Source of the DNA: Parapristionchus giblindavisi
Taxonomy: Eukaryota > Nematoda > Chromadorea > Rhabditida > Diplogasteridae
Length of the DNA: 64,000 bases
NCBI GenBank assembly: GCA_943737045.1
Contig: CALSFV010000007.1
Coordinates: 1,141,001-1,205,000, forward strand
Reading direction: 5' to 3'
The notes below the pieces were generated by a model that saw only the letters and a program-made list of their open reading frames with translations, was not told the DNA's origin and did not search any database. Position numbers and translations under genes: made by a program. Positions 1 to 11,400 of this stretch are shown here, piece after piece (the first letter of the stretch is position 1; each line of letters begins with the position of its first letter).

Positions 1-503
1 ACCCCGCGACCTCAATTATTAAGTCAGACATTATATTCTAAGTAACGTAGTATTTTTATTCTCCACTAGCAATTCGATTGGATTGCGGGTACTCCGGGGT
101 CCCAGGGCTAACATTTACGAAGAAAGATTCTGCGGGCTTCTAAAAAGGGGAGAGTTTTTACTACTCATATTTTATTTTAGTAACTTTTGAGTAGAGCACA
201 AAAACGGACGAATGTAGTTTGATTGGGAAAATATGTGATCTTTGTCAAAGGTACTTTCTCACACAATACTCTCGTTGTTCGAGATGAAATACTCAGCGAA
301 ATTGAAAAGGTGTTGCTGATCTTCCATTAAGGTTAAACACTCTATAGTATCTCGAATTACTTGTGCAGAGCTGCAACACTATAACAAAGATCCATTTTAA
401 ACATTCAAAAGACATTTATCAAGAGTATCAACGAGATTAATATGTACATTGATGACGTACTTTCCATTCCTCCCCTCACCTCACTGATATACACTGTGTG
501 TAG

Positions 504-619
504 CAGGGCAGTGCGGAACATACTTTTCGGAAAATTTCGGAAAAAGGAAATTTTCCGAAATTTTTTCACGGAAAATTCGGAAAATGGGAAAATCGGAAAA
601 CGGAAAATGCACAACCCTG
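504..619. mobile_element. Short hAT-type MITE
   Basis: A 116-bp insertion with ends CAGGGCAGTGCGG and GCACAACCCTG (imperfect inverted repeats). It is flanked by a perfect 8-bp duplication GTGTGTAG (496-503 and 620-627). The interior is a run of GGAAAAT/TTTCCG-like motifs. An 8-bp duplication with CAGGG...CCCTG ends is typical of hAT elements. No coding capacity. A longer relative with similar ends is at 23786-25539. Confidence 0.8.
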
Positions 620-762
620 GTGTGTAGTGAGATACATCTCAACCAATAACTACAAGTTCAGTATCATAAATAGTCGATCGCTCACAATTCCATCACAATC
701 TCAATCACAATCTCAAAGTCGATCACAATTTAAAAAATCAATTATTGATCTAATATTTTCAG

Positions 763-3700
763 CCCTACAAAGAATGCGCGACTTCAGAAGAAACAGCGAG
801 AGCGATCGATAGTAAAAAGACGGTAGGTGATTTCACCCTTGCTTGATATACTGTACCTCGTCGTTCCAGGACCCAGAATCATTGGGAAGTCAACAGGCGT
901 CCAGTGGAAAATGTGCCTTTGTCGGACAGAAAGCGAAGAGTTTCGTACCCATCGTAGATTGGCTTCCTAAGTAAGCGAAAATTTAGAATTATTGATATTT
1001 TCATCAATAAATCTACCGTCAAATTCAGATATGCATGGAAGGAAAACCTTCACGGTGACATTATCGCTGGACTTACAGTAGGAATCATGCATGTGCCTCA
1101 AGGTTTGAGCATTTAATCGCACGTTAGTTCAGCCTCTGTAACAGCGGGGCCACAATGAAGGTTGGGAGAATCACGTTTTCCACCTTATGGAGAATGCGAG
1201 GCGGATGACAGGCGGGTTTGGTGGGCTATATTAGAGAGGGTGTGCGTGCGAGATGGCATCAAATGATTCTCTCTGTCACACTCTCCGCCGCGTCACCAAA
1301 CCTGTCTCAGGTGCGCCGCTCTGACTACTGAACTATCGTCTCATTACAATGAGATTGTGAAAACACACCAAACAGCGCACCACAGTGATGGCAAAAGTCG
1401 CCTTAGCATCTCTTTTGCCTCGCTATTCCCATCTCTCTCGCATTTTGAACTAACGTGAATCGCAAGAACAAGATATATTTCGAGGATATCTATATATAGA
1501 AACTGTAAATCAATAACTGTGTTCTTCAAAGCTTTACCATACAAAATCATTAATTCAGACTATTGAATGGTTATTGGAGTGGCAATAATAATAATAATTT
1601 TAAAATCATGAAATTCAGGAATGGCATATGCATCCCTCGCGTCAGTCCCGCCAATCGTTGGTCTCTACTCGTCATTCTTCGCTTCTACATTCTACATGTT
1701 TTTCGGGACCTCTCGTCATATCTCGATCGGTAGGTCATTTCTATTGAAGGAACCTTATTCGGGCTATAATGCATGCATTGAGTTTCGAACCGATCAGTGC
1801 CCCAGCAAATGCACGACCCCATATCTTGGAACTCTCAGCTCTGGCAATGCTTTCTCGCTTTCTTTATCCGCGATAGAGTATTGCCAAAGCGGAGAGTCGT
1901 TGAGGTAAAGGTAATGGTAAAGGTACAACCCGTTATTCAAGGCACACGAAGTCCTGCGGGTTATCACTGCTAGGCCAGTGATATTTCAAGGCCAATTCAG
2001 TCCGGAGGGCCTAATCTCTTCTTCGGAACTACTTTACCGCATGATCTAGTCACTACCAATTCCCCTTTCGGGCGCCTTGGTGAGGCGGAGGCGTTGAGGT
2101 GTTCCTTTTTTTAAAAATCGCAAAAAGGACGACACCTATGAAGATTGGGACCGCAAAAATGGCATAGGGATTATTTTTTAATTATCCAAACAATATAATA
2201 TTCAGGTTGCTTCGCCGTGGCCTCAATGATGGTGGGAGCAGTCCAAATGCAAATGATCCCCTCCTCTGATGGCAATGACGACAATAACACTACCATTCCT
2301 TCTGGACCCCTAGGCGATGTTTCTCCCCTAGAACTATCTAGTGCCCTCACTCTAGCCGTAGGAATCGTACAGGTTTGGCTGCGTACATAAACTGAGTATC
2401 ATAATGATAATATCCAATTCAGTTTATAATGGCTCTTTCTCGACTTGGATTCATTACGGCGTATTTATCCGATCCCCTTGTTTCTGGTTTCACTACGGGA
2501 GCTGCAGTGCATGTTATGATGTCGCAAATGAATAAGGTGCGAGAAATCCGTAATGCACTGTTACATTTGCGTTACGTGCCTACTCCGTAACCCCCTCCGT
2601 CGCCTCTCCGACGCGGCGGAGGGGGTTACGGCGTAGGCACGTAAGGCAAATGTAACAGTGCATAAGCAATTTTGATCTTTGAATTTTCCAGGTTTTCGGA
2701 GTCCCAATGCCACGCTATTCTGGAATGGGCATGATTGTTTATGTGAGTTTATCTTAGATTTGCAAAACGTGAGGTTCTTCTAAAAAGTTTTGTTAAAGTG
2801 ACACTCAAGCTAATTTGAAGTTTTTCGCTCTGGCAATGCTCACTCGCATTCTTTTTTTTACGAAAGAGTGTGGCCAGAGCGGAGAGTAAAATTACCTTTA
2901 AAAAAGCTATAAAATGAATGAATGAATAGTTATTTTCAGATGACTCGAGATATAATCAAACAGATACCCAATACAAACTTAATGGCTCTCGGTATTTCCA
3001 TCTTCGGTATCGTCTTTCTCACATTGGGCAGAGATTATCTCAATCCTTTCGTCAAGAAATACTCGGCCATCCCGGTTCCACTCGAACTCATATTGGTATT
3101 TCTTTTAAATGTTTTATTTATTTAATTATCTTACATTGAATGGGAGCAAGTAAAACACTTGAAAGAAATGTGGTATGAGGTGGGGAAATAGAAGAAAACG
3201 TTTCACTTGTACGATCCTTGTTTCGAAAGGGAATGATTATCTATTATTTTACCGTTTCATTCAATTGCCTTCAGCAAAATTCCTAACGATCATGAACTTA
3301 CTCGAATTGGGGACAGTTGCAAAAGAAAGGGAGGAATCTACCTACATAGGGGTTTATCACAACACCAAAATCAACAGAAGTGATATTTCAGGTCATCATG
3401 GGCACTATTTTCTCGGTCTTCATGAACCTCAAAGCCGACTATCACATCAAGATTGTCGATATAATCCCCCGAGGGTATGGTAGATCATTCCAATCGATAA
3501 TTATCGATTAATCTTAGATTCCCTGTCCCTTCTCCACCGCGTGTTTCATTGATCATTCATTTGATGACTGATGCCATACCCATAGCTCTAGTCTGCTATA
3601 TATTCATCATATCTATGGCTAAACTATTCGCGAAGAAACACAAATATCGAATTGATTCAACTCAGGTAGATCAATCATTTATTGATTTTTGGTTATTGAT

Positions 3701-5309
3701 TACTTTCCGATTATTGATTAATTTCTTTAGGAAATGTACGCGTGCTCATTCTATTCCCTTCTGTCCTCATTCTTCCCTGTATATCCAGTAGGAGCGTCGC
3801 TTTCGCGATCCGCAGTCTGCGAATTATCTGGTGCTAAAACATTGGTAATATTTTGATATTTTTCCTATTGCCATATATTGTTGATTTACAATTTCATCAT
3901 ACATTATAGTAAATACAACTAATATAAGAAGAAAAAAAACATGATAGAAATTCAACGTTAATTCTTTTAGTTGTATACGGTATTCTCCAGTGCTCTTCTT
4001 CTTACTGTCATTCTCTTCCTAGGACCTCTTCTCGAGCCTCTTCCTATGGTCAGTTTACATATCGATCTATAATAATTTTAATTGTTATTTATTTACTTAT
4101 CTATCAATCATTATCATCAATAAAGGTAAAGAACTATCGCACAGTTTTCTTTGTAAACTCTCGAGAATGTATTGCGCAGGAAAAATATCGTTGGCAATGA
4201 AGCTCCTCCTACTTTTAAAGTTAAAAATCGATATTTCAGTGTATCTTAGCGTGTATCGTCATAGTCTCACTCAAATCGCTTTTCCTTCAAGTGAAGGAGC
4301 TTCCTCGTCTATGGAAAATATCCAAACACGACTTCGTAAGATTATTTTATCTTTTGATCTACCCTAATTATTGATTTTCAGGCAATCTGGATCATCGCGT
4401 GCGTGGCTACCGTACTCTGCAACGTCACCCAGGGCCTGATAATCGCGGTGGGATTCGCCATCATTACGATTGTTCTGAGGGAGCAATGGTACGGTATTCA
4501 TATTTATTGATTGTGGAATTGATAGTTTATGGTGTTCATGGGTATCCAGATATTTTGGTATTTGTAGTTTTTGGAATTTACATATAGGATACGTGATTAA
4601 TTGAAAATGGCATTAATAGATTACGGTATTCATTGAATACGGTATCCCAATCAATCAATGAATAAATATTCTTAAGGCCTTCATTCACCGATGTTCCTCA
4701 CATGAATGTTGGAGTGGCACCGAAGATCCCGATAAATTGCAAGGTACCATTTTTAAGTTCAAAGATCAGAGACCAAAAATCAATTAACATTTCAGATTCT
4801 TAAATTCGAGTCGCCTCTTCACTTCGCTAATACCACACGCTTCACTGATGTACTACAGGCAACTTTCAACGAACCGGTACGAGTTTAAAATTTGGAAATG
4901 TTAAAGTAATTTCACGAAAACTTCTTATTAATCTCATTGTAGACAGAATTTTCGCCGGAATTTTCAAGAATAGTTATTGTTGAATGCTCTGCAGTTAGTT
5001 ATATCGACGCTATGGGAGTGGATGCTTTGAAAGAAGTAAGTGTATTTTATTTTTATTGATTTGATCAATCGATATTTGTAATTAATCAATAACCGTTTTT
5101 AGATTTACTCTGATGCGAAGCGAGCAAACATTTCATTGTATTTTGTTGGATTTAATGGTATACTATTTCCAGTATATATTGACTTAATCAATCAATAAAT
5201 TCTTCTAGAACCCACGATCCAAATGTTGGACTCGATCGATTTCTTCTCTACAGTACCCCTATCGATTTTCCGCCAATCCTTAGCGGATGCGATCAATGAT
5301 TCGGCATAA
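763..5309 (+). CDS. SLC26/SulP-family anion transporter with STAS domain, 5' end not resolved
   Basis: Multi-exon membrane anion exchanger or transporter of the SLC26 (sulfate permease) family, expected in the plasma membrane. Phase-compatible exons include 763-822, 870-970, 1029-1102, 1619-1729, about 2205-2371, 2421-2536, 2692-2742, 2940-3095, 3392-3475, 3519-3665, 3731-3844, 3970-4047, 4238-4335, 4382-4490, 4677-4741, 4795-4877, 4943-5035, 5102-5158 and about 5207-5309 (TAA). Spliced, they read the family's N-terminal core ([19 protein letters not shown], then [20 protein letters not shown] and [20 protein letters not shown]), a run of hydrophobic segments, and a C-terminal STAS domain ([19 protein letters not shown]). 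No stops interrupt it, so it is probably functional. The first coding exon lies upstream of 763 and was not identified; an ATG at 442 is possible but its splice is unclear. Introns carry MITEs and a SINE-like repeat. The last-but-four exon uses an AAG acceptor. Confidence 0.9.
1120..1457. mobile_element. MITE in SLC26 intron (ACGTTAGTTCA ends)
   Basis: A 338-bp insertion in the intron before the exon at 1619. Its ends are inverted (CACGTTAGTTCA ... TGAACTAACGTG) and the short sequence AATCG flanks both sides. A second copy of the same MITE surrounds the LINE at 45034-49890. No ORF. The family is not assigned. Confidence 0.75.
1906..2097. repeat. SINE-like interspersed repeat, copy 1
   Basis: About 190 bp starting with GGTAAAGG repeats and containing AAGGCACACGAAGTCCTGCG and CCAATTCCCCTTTCG. 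A clearly related copy lies at 28338-28528 in receptor copy 3. The G-T-A-A-A simple repeat at one end could be the tail of a retroposed element read on the minus strand. I see no clear box A/B, so the SINE label is a guess. Confidence 0.55.
2552..2664. mobile_element. Hairpin MITE in SLC26 intron
   Basis: A near-perfect palindrome in a 155-bp intron. Arms of about 48 bp run from ATGCACTGTTACATTTGCG inward to CCGTAACCCCCTCCG, with a short GC-rich loop, then the mirror image back to GCAAATGTAACAGTGCAT. A degraded half of the same sequence lies downstream at about 5911-5940. The intron's splice sites are intact on both sides. Confidence 0.75.
2790..2900. mobile_element. Foldback MITE, GCTCTGGC family
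   Basis: Inverted motifs CGCTCTGGCAATGCTCACTCG and AGAGTGTGGCCAGAGCGGAGAG flank a T-rich centre in an SLC26 intron. Related copies lie at about 1834-1905, 35700-35820 and 39610-39690, several ending in AAAGTGACAC or its complement. No coding content. Confidence 0.55.
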
Positions 5310-6481
5310 TTAACTAATCAATCAATTTTTAAAGTCTATCGACATTATTTACACAATCTAGTTTGTACATGTAATAATGTAGAGTATTGTTATTTGGTCG
5401 AGATTCAAAAGTCGGGAAAGAAAAGAAAAAAAAACGGAAGAGAAAGTGTCTAAAATGGCGAACTCAATGTTTTCTTGACTTTTGAAAATCGATTAGTGTA
5501 GCCCACATTTCATACTTGTTGATCTATCCTTACACCTATATCATACACCATTCGTATTCGTGTTTCTGTGAATATTTTCTTCATCCCGCTGTACTATACA
5601 TGACCATTTCTGTGAATATCAAATATTCCTTGTAGAATTTCAAGGATCGATTCCATGCTAATCAACTCTTTCGGTGCCCACTCTTAGACATTCCATATTT
5701 AATTGACGAGAATAAATTATGCTTCGCTGTGTTACCAAATCTCCGATTCATTTGCGAACAATATACACGACACCGAACTATAGGTTACATTTTTTTCCAT
5801 TTTTTACTCCACACTAACGGCGGTGACGTACACTAAAACTTCGCAGAATTTAAGTTATGAATATTACATTTATGCCAAAATTCCGTTCTTAATTTGCGCT
5901 GCAAAGTTTAGGCACATAAGACAAATGTAACAACGCATGAAATGAGGTAATCCGAAAATGTAGGATCAATTTTAATGCAATCAAATAAATATTGAGCGAC
6001 ATAAATGCCATTCACTTCATTCATGTCTCAATCCTACTTGGCGGTCTCTCACTAATCCTCAATGTCTTGTTTCCAACGATTCTCCGATACATTCGACGTT
6101 AGTCATTTACAATAAATTACAATATTTATCATATCAGCACTTACCATTTGGTGCATAACTAATCAGATGAAGGGGAGGAATTGTACGCATTTTGTTGTTC
6201 GTCAATTAGATGTTAAAAGCAAATGAAAAATGAATGCCAGAACTTTAAAGTGACATTTTTTGAAACCCTCTTGCCATACTCTCTGTGGACAGACAGTGAG
6301 GGAGGTTAGCTGGAAATTACGAATTTGTTAACGAAAAGAAAATAGGGAAAATTCTCCTCGTTTTACACACTCCAACGCCCCTTTTTACATTTCATGGCGA
6401 TTACTTTTGAGCAAAACATTGATCGAAGAATTCTAATTTAACCAACCTTTCTTCATATTATATAATTTACTTTTTATACAG
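5310..6481. other. Intergenic: SLC26 3' flank to next gene
   Basis: No clear gene. It holds the SLC26 3' UTR (AATAAA-like signals near 5710), a half-copy of the 2552 hairpin at about 5911-5940, and one short stretch at 6007-6108 that can encode a hydrophobic segment (HVSILLGGLSLILNVLF). That stretch could be the lost first exon of the next gene, but its donor phase does not fit the exon at 6482. Confidence 0.5.
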
Positions 6482-8271
6482 CGTATATTGGACAAAGTAG
6501 CAACTACCATCTACTCAAAGGTGTGTAAACTTCATTCATATTTATATATTTTGTAACTTTTAATGCGCATTTTAACACTTTCGTTCCACTTATTCGTACT
6601 TTACTAATTGTTACCTTCATGTTTCAGGGTTCACTCAAGTTTTTCATCGTACTCTATTGGCTCTATAAGATATGCTGCAATTTCATCTCCTCCTCAGGTT
6701 ATCACTATAAAACTATGCCACAAGATGTTTTGAATCTCTTCGTTCTGTCAATAGTCTTGACGATATTTCGTTGAACTATGCTACTTTATTAACATGAATA
6801 CTTTCCCCCATTGCATACGTTTCATGTGTCATTACGCATGTACATATGTATATACAATATGCACAAAAATGCACAAAAATATTAGCAATAAATATTAAAT
6901 AAATGAATGGGCTAAAGTGCCCAAGCATAGGTTTGCATGCGCAGTAAAGTTGAAATTATAAGCTAATATATTAATAATTGTGTTATTGTATAGTATATTT
7001 TGTATATTTTGTAAGGTGGATCAGGAAGCAGTCGCGAGACAAGCAGTGCCCTCATCCTGCCTGCCATCGTAGTCATTGCATCCATCTGTGGTCTACTACT
7101 CGATACTCACATTCTACTTATTCCATTCTTCTTGGCAGCTGTGAGTTCAAAGATCAAACATCAAAGATCAAAGATCAATTCGTAGACTTACGAGATGACA
7201 CTGGCTGTGTGCAAGGAGGCGATACTCTTGACCTACGTGATTGAACCATCGAGTACGGTAGATCCGACCAAGACGGAGATTCCTCGTGAGACATTTTATT
7301 GATTGATTTAATTATCGCCCAAATTATTGATTGATTTCAGTTCTTGAAATAATGTTCAAGGGAATCGTTGACGAAGCCAAGGGGTCTGTTGAACTTCCGT
7401 TCATTAGAGAAGTACGGCTATTGATTGACTATTGATTGATACTTATGAATACCGTAATATCCAGGGAATAATTCTTCTGGTGGCATTCGCTGCAATACTC
7501 GTCACTGGATATCAAATGAGTGAAATGGCGAAAAGGGAACGACGATTGGTCAGATATTTGGAAATGTTATTGATTGATTTTTCTACACAACTTTTCAAAA
7601 ACGGTCTGTAGTGATATGATTCATTTCTCTTGCAATATTCATAAATCTCGCCATGTCTTTCTTAACCAATTCATTCACTAATTCATTGATTGATTATTTA
7701 TTATATTGTTTGTTTACGAATGATTGCTAGTTGTAAACAAAAGCAAAATAATTTTATTGCAGGAACAACAAGAACGCGAACTTGTTGCCTATCATCCAAA
7801 TGTGAGAAATGTATGCGCACATTATTTAATTTTCATTAAATAATAAAATATTTAGATGCGTTTCATATTTCCTCTTGACGATGATCAAATCGTCGGACCT
7901 CATACCGCCCTATCCCCTCCTACTTACTCGGTAAGAATCATTTTGTCCGATTCTTTTTAACACGTTTGTCGACAAATGCGATGTCTCCAGCGTGGGGGGA
8001 TTTTGGCAAAGACCTATACTTGTGACATCACATTTGGTGACAAATGGTTTACAAAACTTCATGGATACCTATTCAGATGGCAATTCGCAACGAAGGCGTG
8101 CGTACGTATGCTCCCGAACTCTGTATCACCGAGGATACTGCACCTCCTTCATATAGAACACTCGAAAGAGTTCCACTCAATCCCCAATCTACTCGGCAAG
8201 ATCCTCCCACGTATACCACTGACCACTCAACTGTCTCTAGACAGTCATCTACAATATCGATTGAAATGTAG
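6482..8271 (+). CDS. Multi-exon membrane protein with three PPxY motifs, 5' end unresolved
   Basis: Not recognised by family. Exons at 6482-6520, then about 6630-6697, 7015-7140, 7187-7290, 7341-7410, 7466-7549, 7764-7802, 7857-7930 and 8082-8271 (TAG) join in consistent phase. They encode hydrophobic stretches (FFIVLYWLYK; ILPAIVVIASICGLLL; IILLVAFAAILVTGY), then a charged tail with MAKRERRLEQQEREL. The tail ends with PPTYS, PPSYRT and PPTYTT. PPxY motifs bind WW domains, such as those of Nedd4-type ubiquitin ligases, so regulation by ubiquitylation or trafficking is plausible but inferred. The second intron ends in TTTGTAAG, an AAG acceptor. The start codon is missing upstream. No stops or frameshifts seen. 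Confidence 0.65.
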
Positions 8272-8499
8272 AAAAGATTTTATCGATTGATCTACTCATG
8301 AAACTCGCGAATTATACCATACTGACAACGATCGATAAAGATTAAATATCGATTAATTCTTTCTTGAGTCCGAACAGATCGATACACAGGCTTGACAGAA
8401 TATGTTGACTTGAAATGAGATTTGGCATACATTACATATTTTGTTAAATCAATGTAATGCTCGCAAATCACACTTCAATTGATAGAGATTAAATATCGA

Positions 8500-11400
8500 C
8501 TAATTCTTTGCACTTATTGATGTATTTATCCTTCCTCGTAGTGTTATTGTTATTGTGGATACAATTTGTTGTTCTTTCCGGCATAAAAATACCTGAAATA
8601 TAAATCGATATATCGATTGACTCAAATATTATTGAATGATACATTTAATAAATGTCTTCTTACTGCTGACGAGAATATAATGAGAAGCACTAGTGTTGAA
8701 ATTATTGACATGAGATTGATTGGATAATACTGGAATAATGAGGAAATATCGATTTATTTTATATGGATGAAAATGTAAAATCAGGAAAATATTAAAAAAA
8801 AAATCATATCTTATAATTAGTGCAATTTATTTATTTATTTATTTATTATTCAAATGCATGGTTTGAGGGGTTGACTAACACTTGTGCCTACGTTTGCTAG
8901 GCCAAAATTAGTCAAGAATATTGGTTGTCTATTTATTTTTTATCTATTTATTCCAACAATTATATTCAACAACATATTATTGGTACATAGCTAGGTATTG
9001 AAACGCAATGTTCAACGTACCAACACCACCCAGATATTTCCCTGAGGCAAATTCTGGGTCACAATATTGATAAGGTAAGAAAACTGAAGAAGTGACTTGG
9101 ATATTTGAGCTACACTTAAAAAATATCTTAATCTTTATATAAATTTAAATTTCAAACTCACGCACACCACACTGAGTATTTGATTAGATTCATTTGTTTT
9201 TTCTGTTTCTGAAATTTACCGAAATCATTTAAAAATTAATAAAATGATCTAAAAAAATTCTCTTACCTGACAACTCCTGTTCCTGTTGTTAAACTTCTTG
9301 AAAATCAATGCAGTTAGCACGATGCTGGTAATCACATAGATCATGTAGAATGTGCTAATCATCAATTTCACAACCTAAATTTTTATTGAAATTATAGCGA
9401 TTTTGATTTTTCGAAGTATTAAAGCATCAACATATCCTTTCGTCTTTCGTTTTCCGCTTTGAAAAAAAAGTTAAATGTGAACTACCACCCATTCTGGTTA
9501 TGCTGTCTCGTTCATAATGAATGCCAGAGAGTTCTGCCAGAGTGGAGAGTTTCAGTAATACATGGGCGGAGTACCTGGAGCTCGATTCTACAGGCGGGGG
9601 GGGGGGGGGGGGTTCATCCGAACGAAAATGGTTAATTTTACAGGATCCTTCACTTTTTGTTCACAAATTTCACCTAACATTCATATAATACTGTACACTT
9701 TTTTGCAGGGAGGCACGAAATGAAAAATTCGAATGGCTCTAATTTTACAATGGGCACCCCATGTATGATTTCATTCTCAGTACACACTCGAGAATCGTTC
9801 GCCGACAAATGCGACGTCACTAGCGTACACAGAGGAATCCTCCGCCAGAGCTAGTGGCCTCACAAACGCTTTGTGTATAAGAGCTTTTAAAAGATTCCTA
9901 AACTCCTTTATTGAAATTGTGACAGTCAACTCTGATGCCATCGTGGGAGCATCGTTATTATACGCAGTGCGTGCGTACAGGGTGCGCTATAATTACCCGG
10001 ACTGTTGTCTCCATATGATTCTCCCCTTGGGAATGTGATTTGATGGTTCATGGTAAAGCTTATCAAGAATATGGGCTGCAGTAATGTATTAGCGAATCTC
10101 GTTGTGGTCTATTTTAGCTCTGACACAGGCCTTGAGTCTCTTCTCATATGTGACTGCCTATTCCCGCAAGTAGTTGCCATCGAGTTCGTCCAATGCCTTG
10201 AGAAGGGGAGCCTTGAGGGAGTCGAGGGTCTGGTGCTTGGTAGAGGGCATATTGGCCTACCACACCTCCAAAAACTGCAGTCGAGGAGGTTGAGATCGGG
10301 GGAATTCGGAAGCCATTCAGTGCGATGTATTATATTTTTAGCCGAGTTCATGGGTAAAAAACCACGACTGTGTGAACTTTTTCATGTGATTGACGACAGA
10401 ATCTTACCGAAAGGTCTATTGATCCTGACCGAAGTGGGTATGGTATCGGAGTAAAAGCGCGTCGTCGAGAATGTGCTTGATATAATACGACTTATTGATC
10501 TAGATGCATGGAGTGGCAAAAAGAAGCGGGAACTTTCAAGTTGGGCAAACATCAGCTAAAACCTTGGCTTATTGTGGATGACTAATATTACCCATGAACC
10601 CAGCTCTCTTGTAGGATTCTTCATGATCAGAGGCAATGATTCTGTTGTTCTTGATATTCAGGTTGCTTTCGAAGGTAAGATATTCTTGTCGCTGAACATC
10701 GTGCTGAAGTGCGCGGACCTGCGCAACGCAGAAACAGTTGAGGTGCTTGCTCATTCGGTTCATACAGTTTACGATTCTTGTAACGGAGAAGAATTAGCTG
10801 ACAAGGGGATGGTCGCAACTGGTCCTGGCCATATGAGATGACAATAACATTACTAGGATCAGTTTTCGATGCTGATTACAAATCCGTTTTCAGAAAGTGC
10901 CTAATCGACCGGATTTTCGAGGAAATCGATATTTTAATTCGGAAATTCGTGTGGTTTCTTGCGCAAACCGTCCGGATGGGCTGGTGAACTCATCTAGAAA
11001 TTCTCCCAATACTTTACCTTACATTGTCGGATCGTTCCGATGCAATCCAGATAGTTTGTGTAGGAAACTACACGACTTATCGAATTAACAAGCCAAATTT
11101 CAATACCGATTTTCTCGAAAAGCAGGTCGATTAGACACTTTCTGAAAACGGAATCGTAATCAGCATTGAAAACTGATCCTAGTCATGCCATTGCCATCTC
11201 ATATGGCCATGGTAAGTTGGGAACGTTCCCTTGTGAGACTTGAGGATATGACGAACGGACGTGTTCGAGATAGCGAGTCTCCAGATGGTAAACTTGTGGT
11301 TTCGAAACACCATCTTTCGGATGGGATCTCGGTTCGTAGCGGTGGAAACTGAGATCGGTCTACCTCTGCCCGGACGTTCCTCGTTAGTACCAAGAGAGAT

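Noticed and set aside
8500..8730. Plus-strand signal-peptide-like ORFs (MYLSCLVVLLW...) beside each receptor 3' end
   Set aside because: They are the antisense of the receptor TM7 and tail exons, which splice in phase on the minus strand.
10050..10454. Plus-strand 134-codon ORF
   Set aside because: It is antisense to the mariner transposase C-terminal piece on the minus strand.
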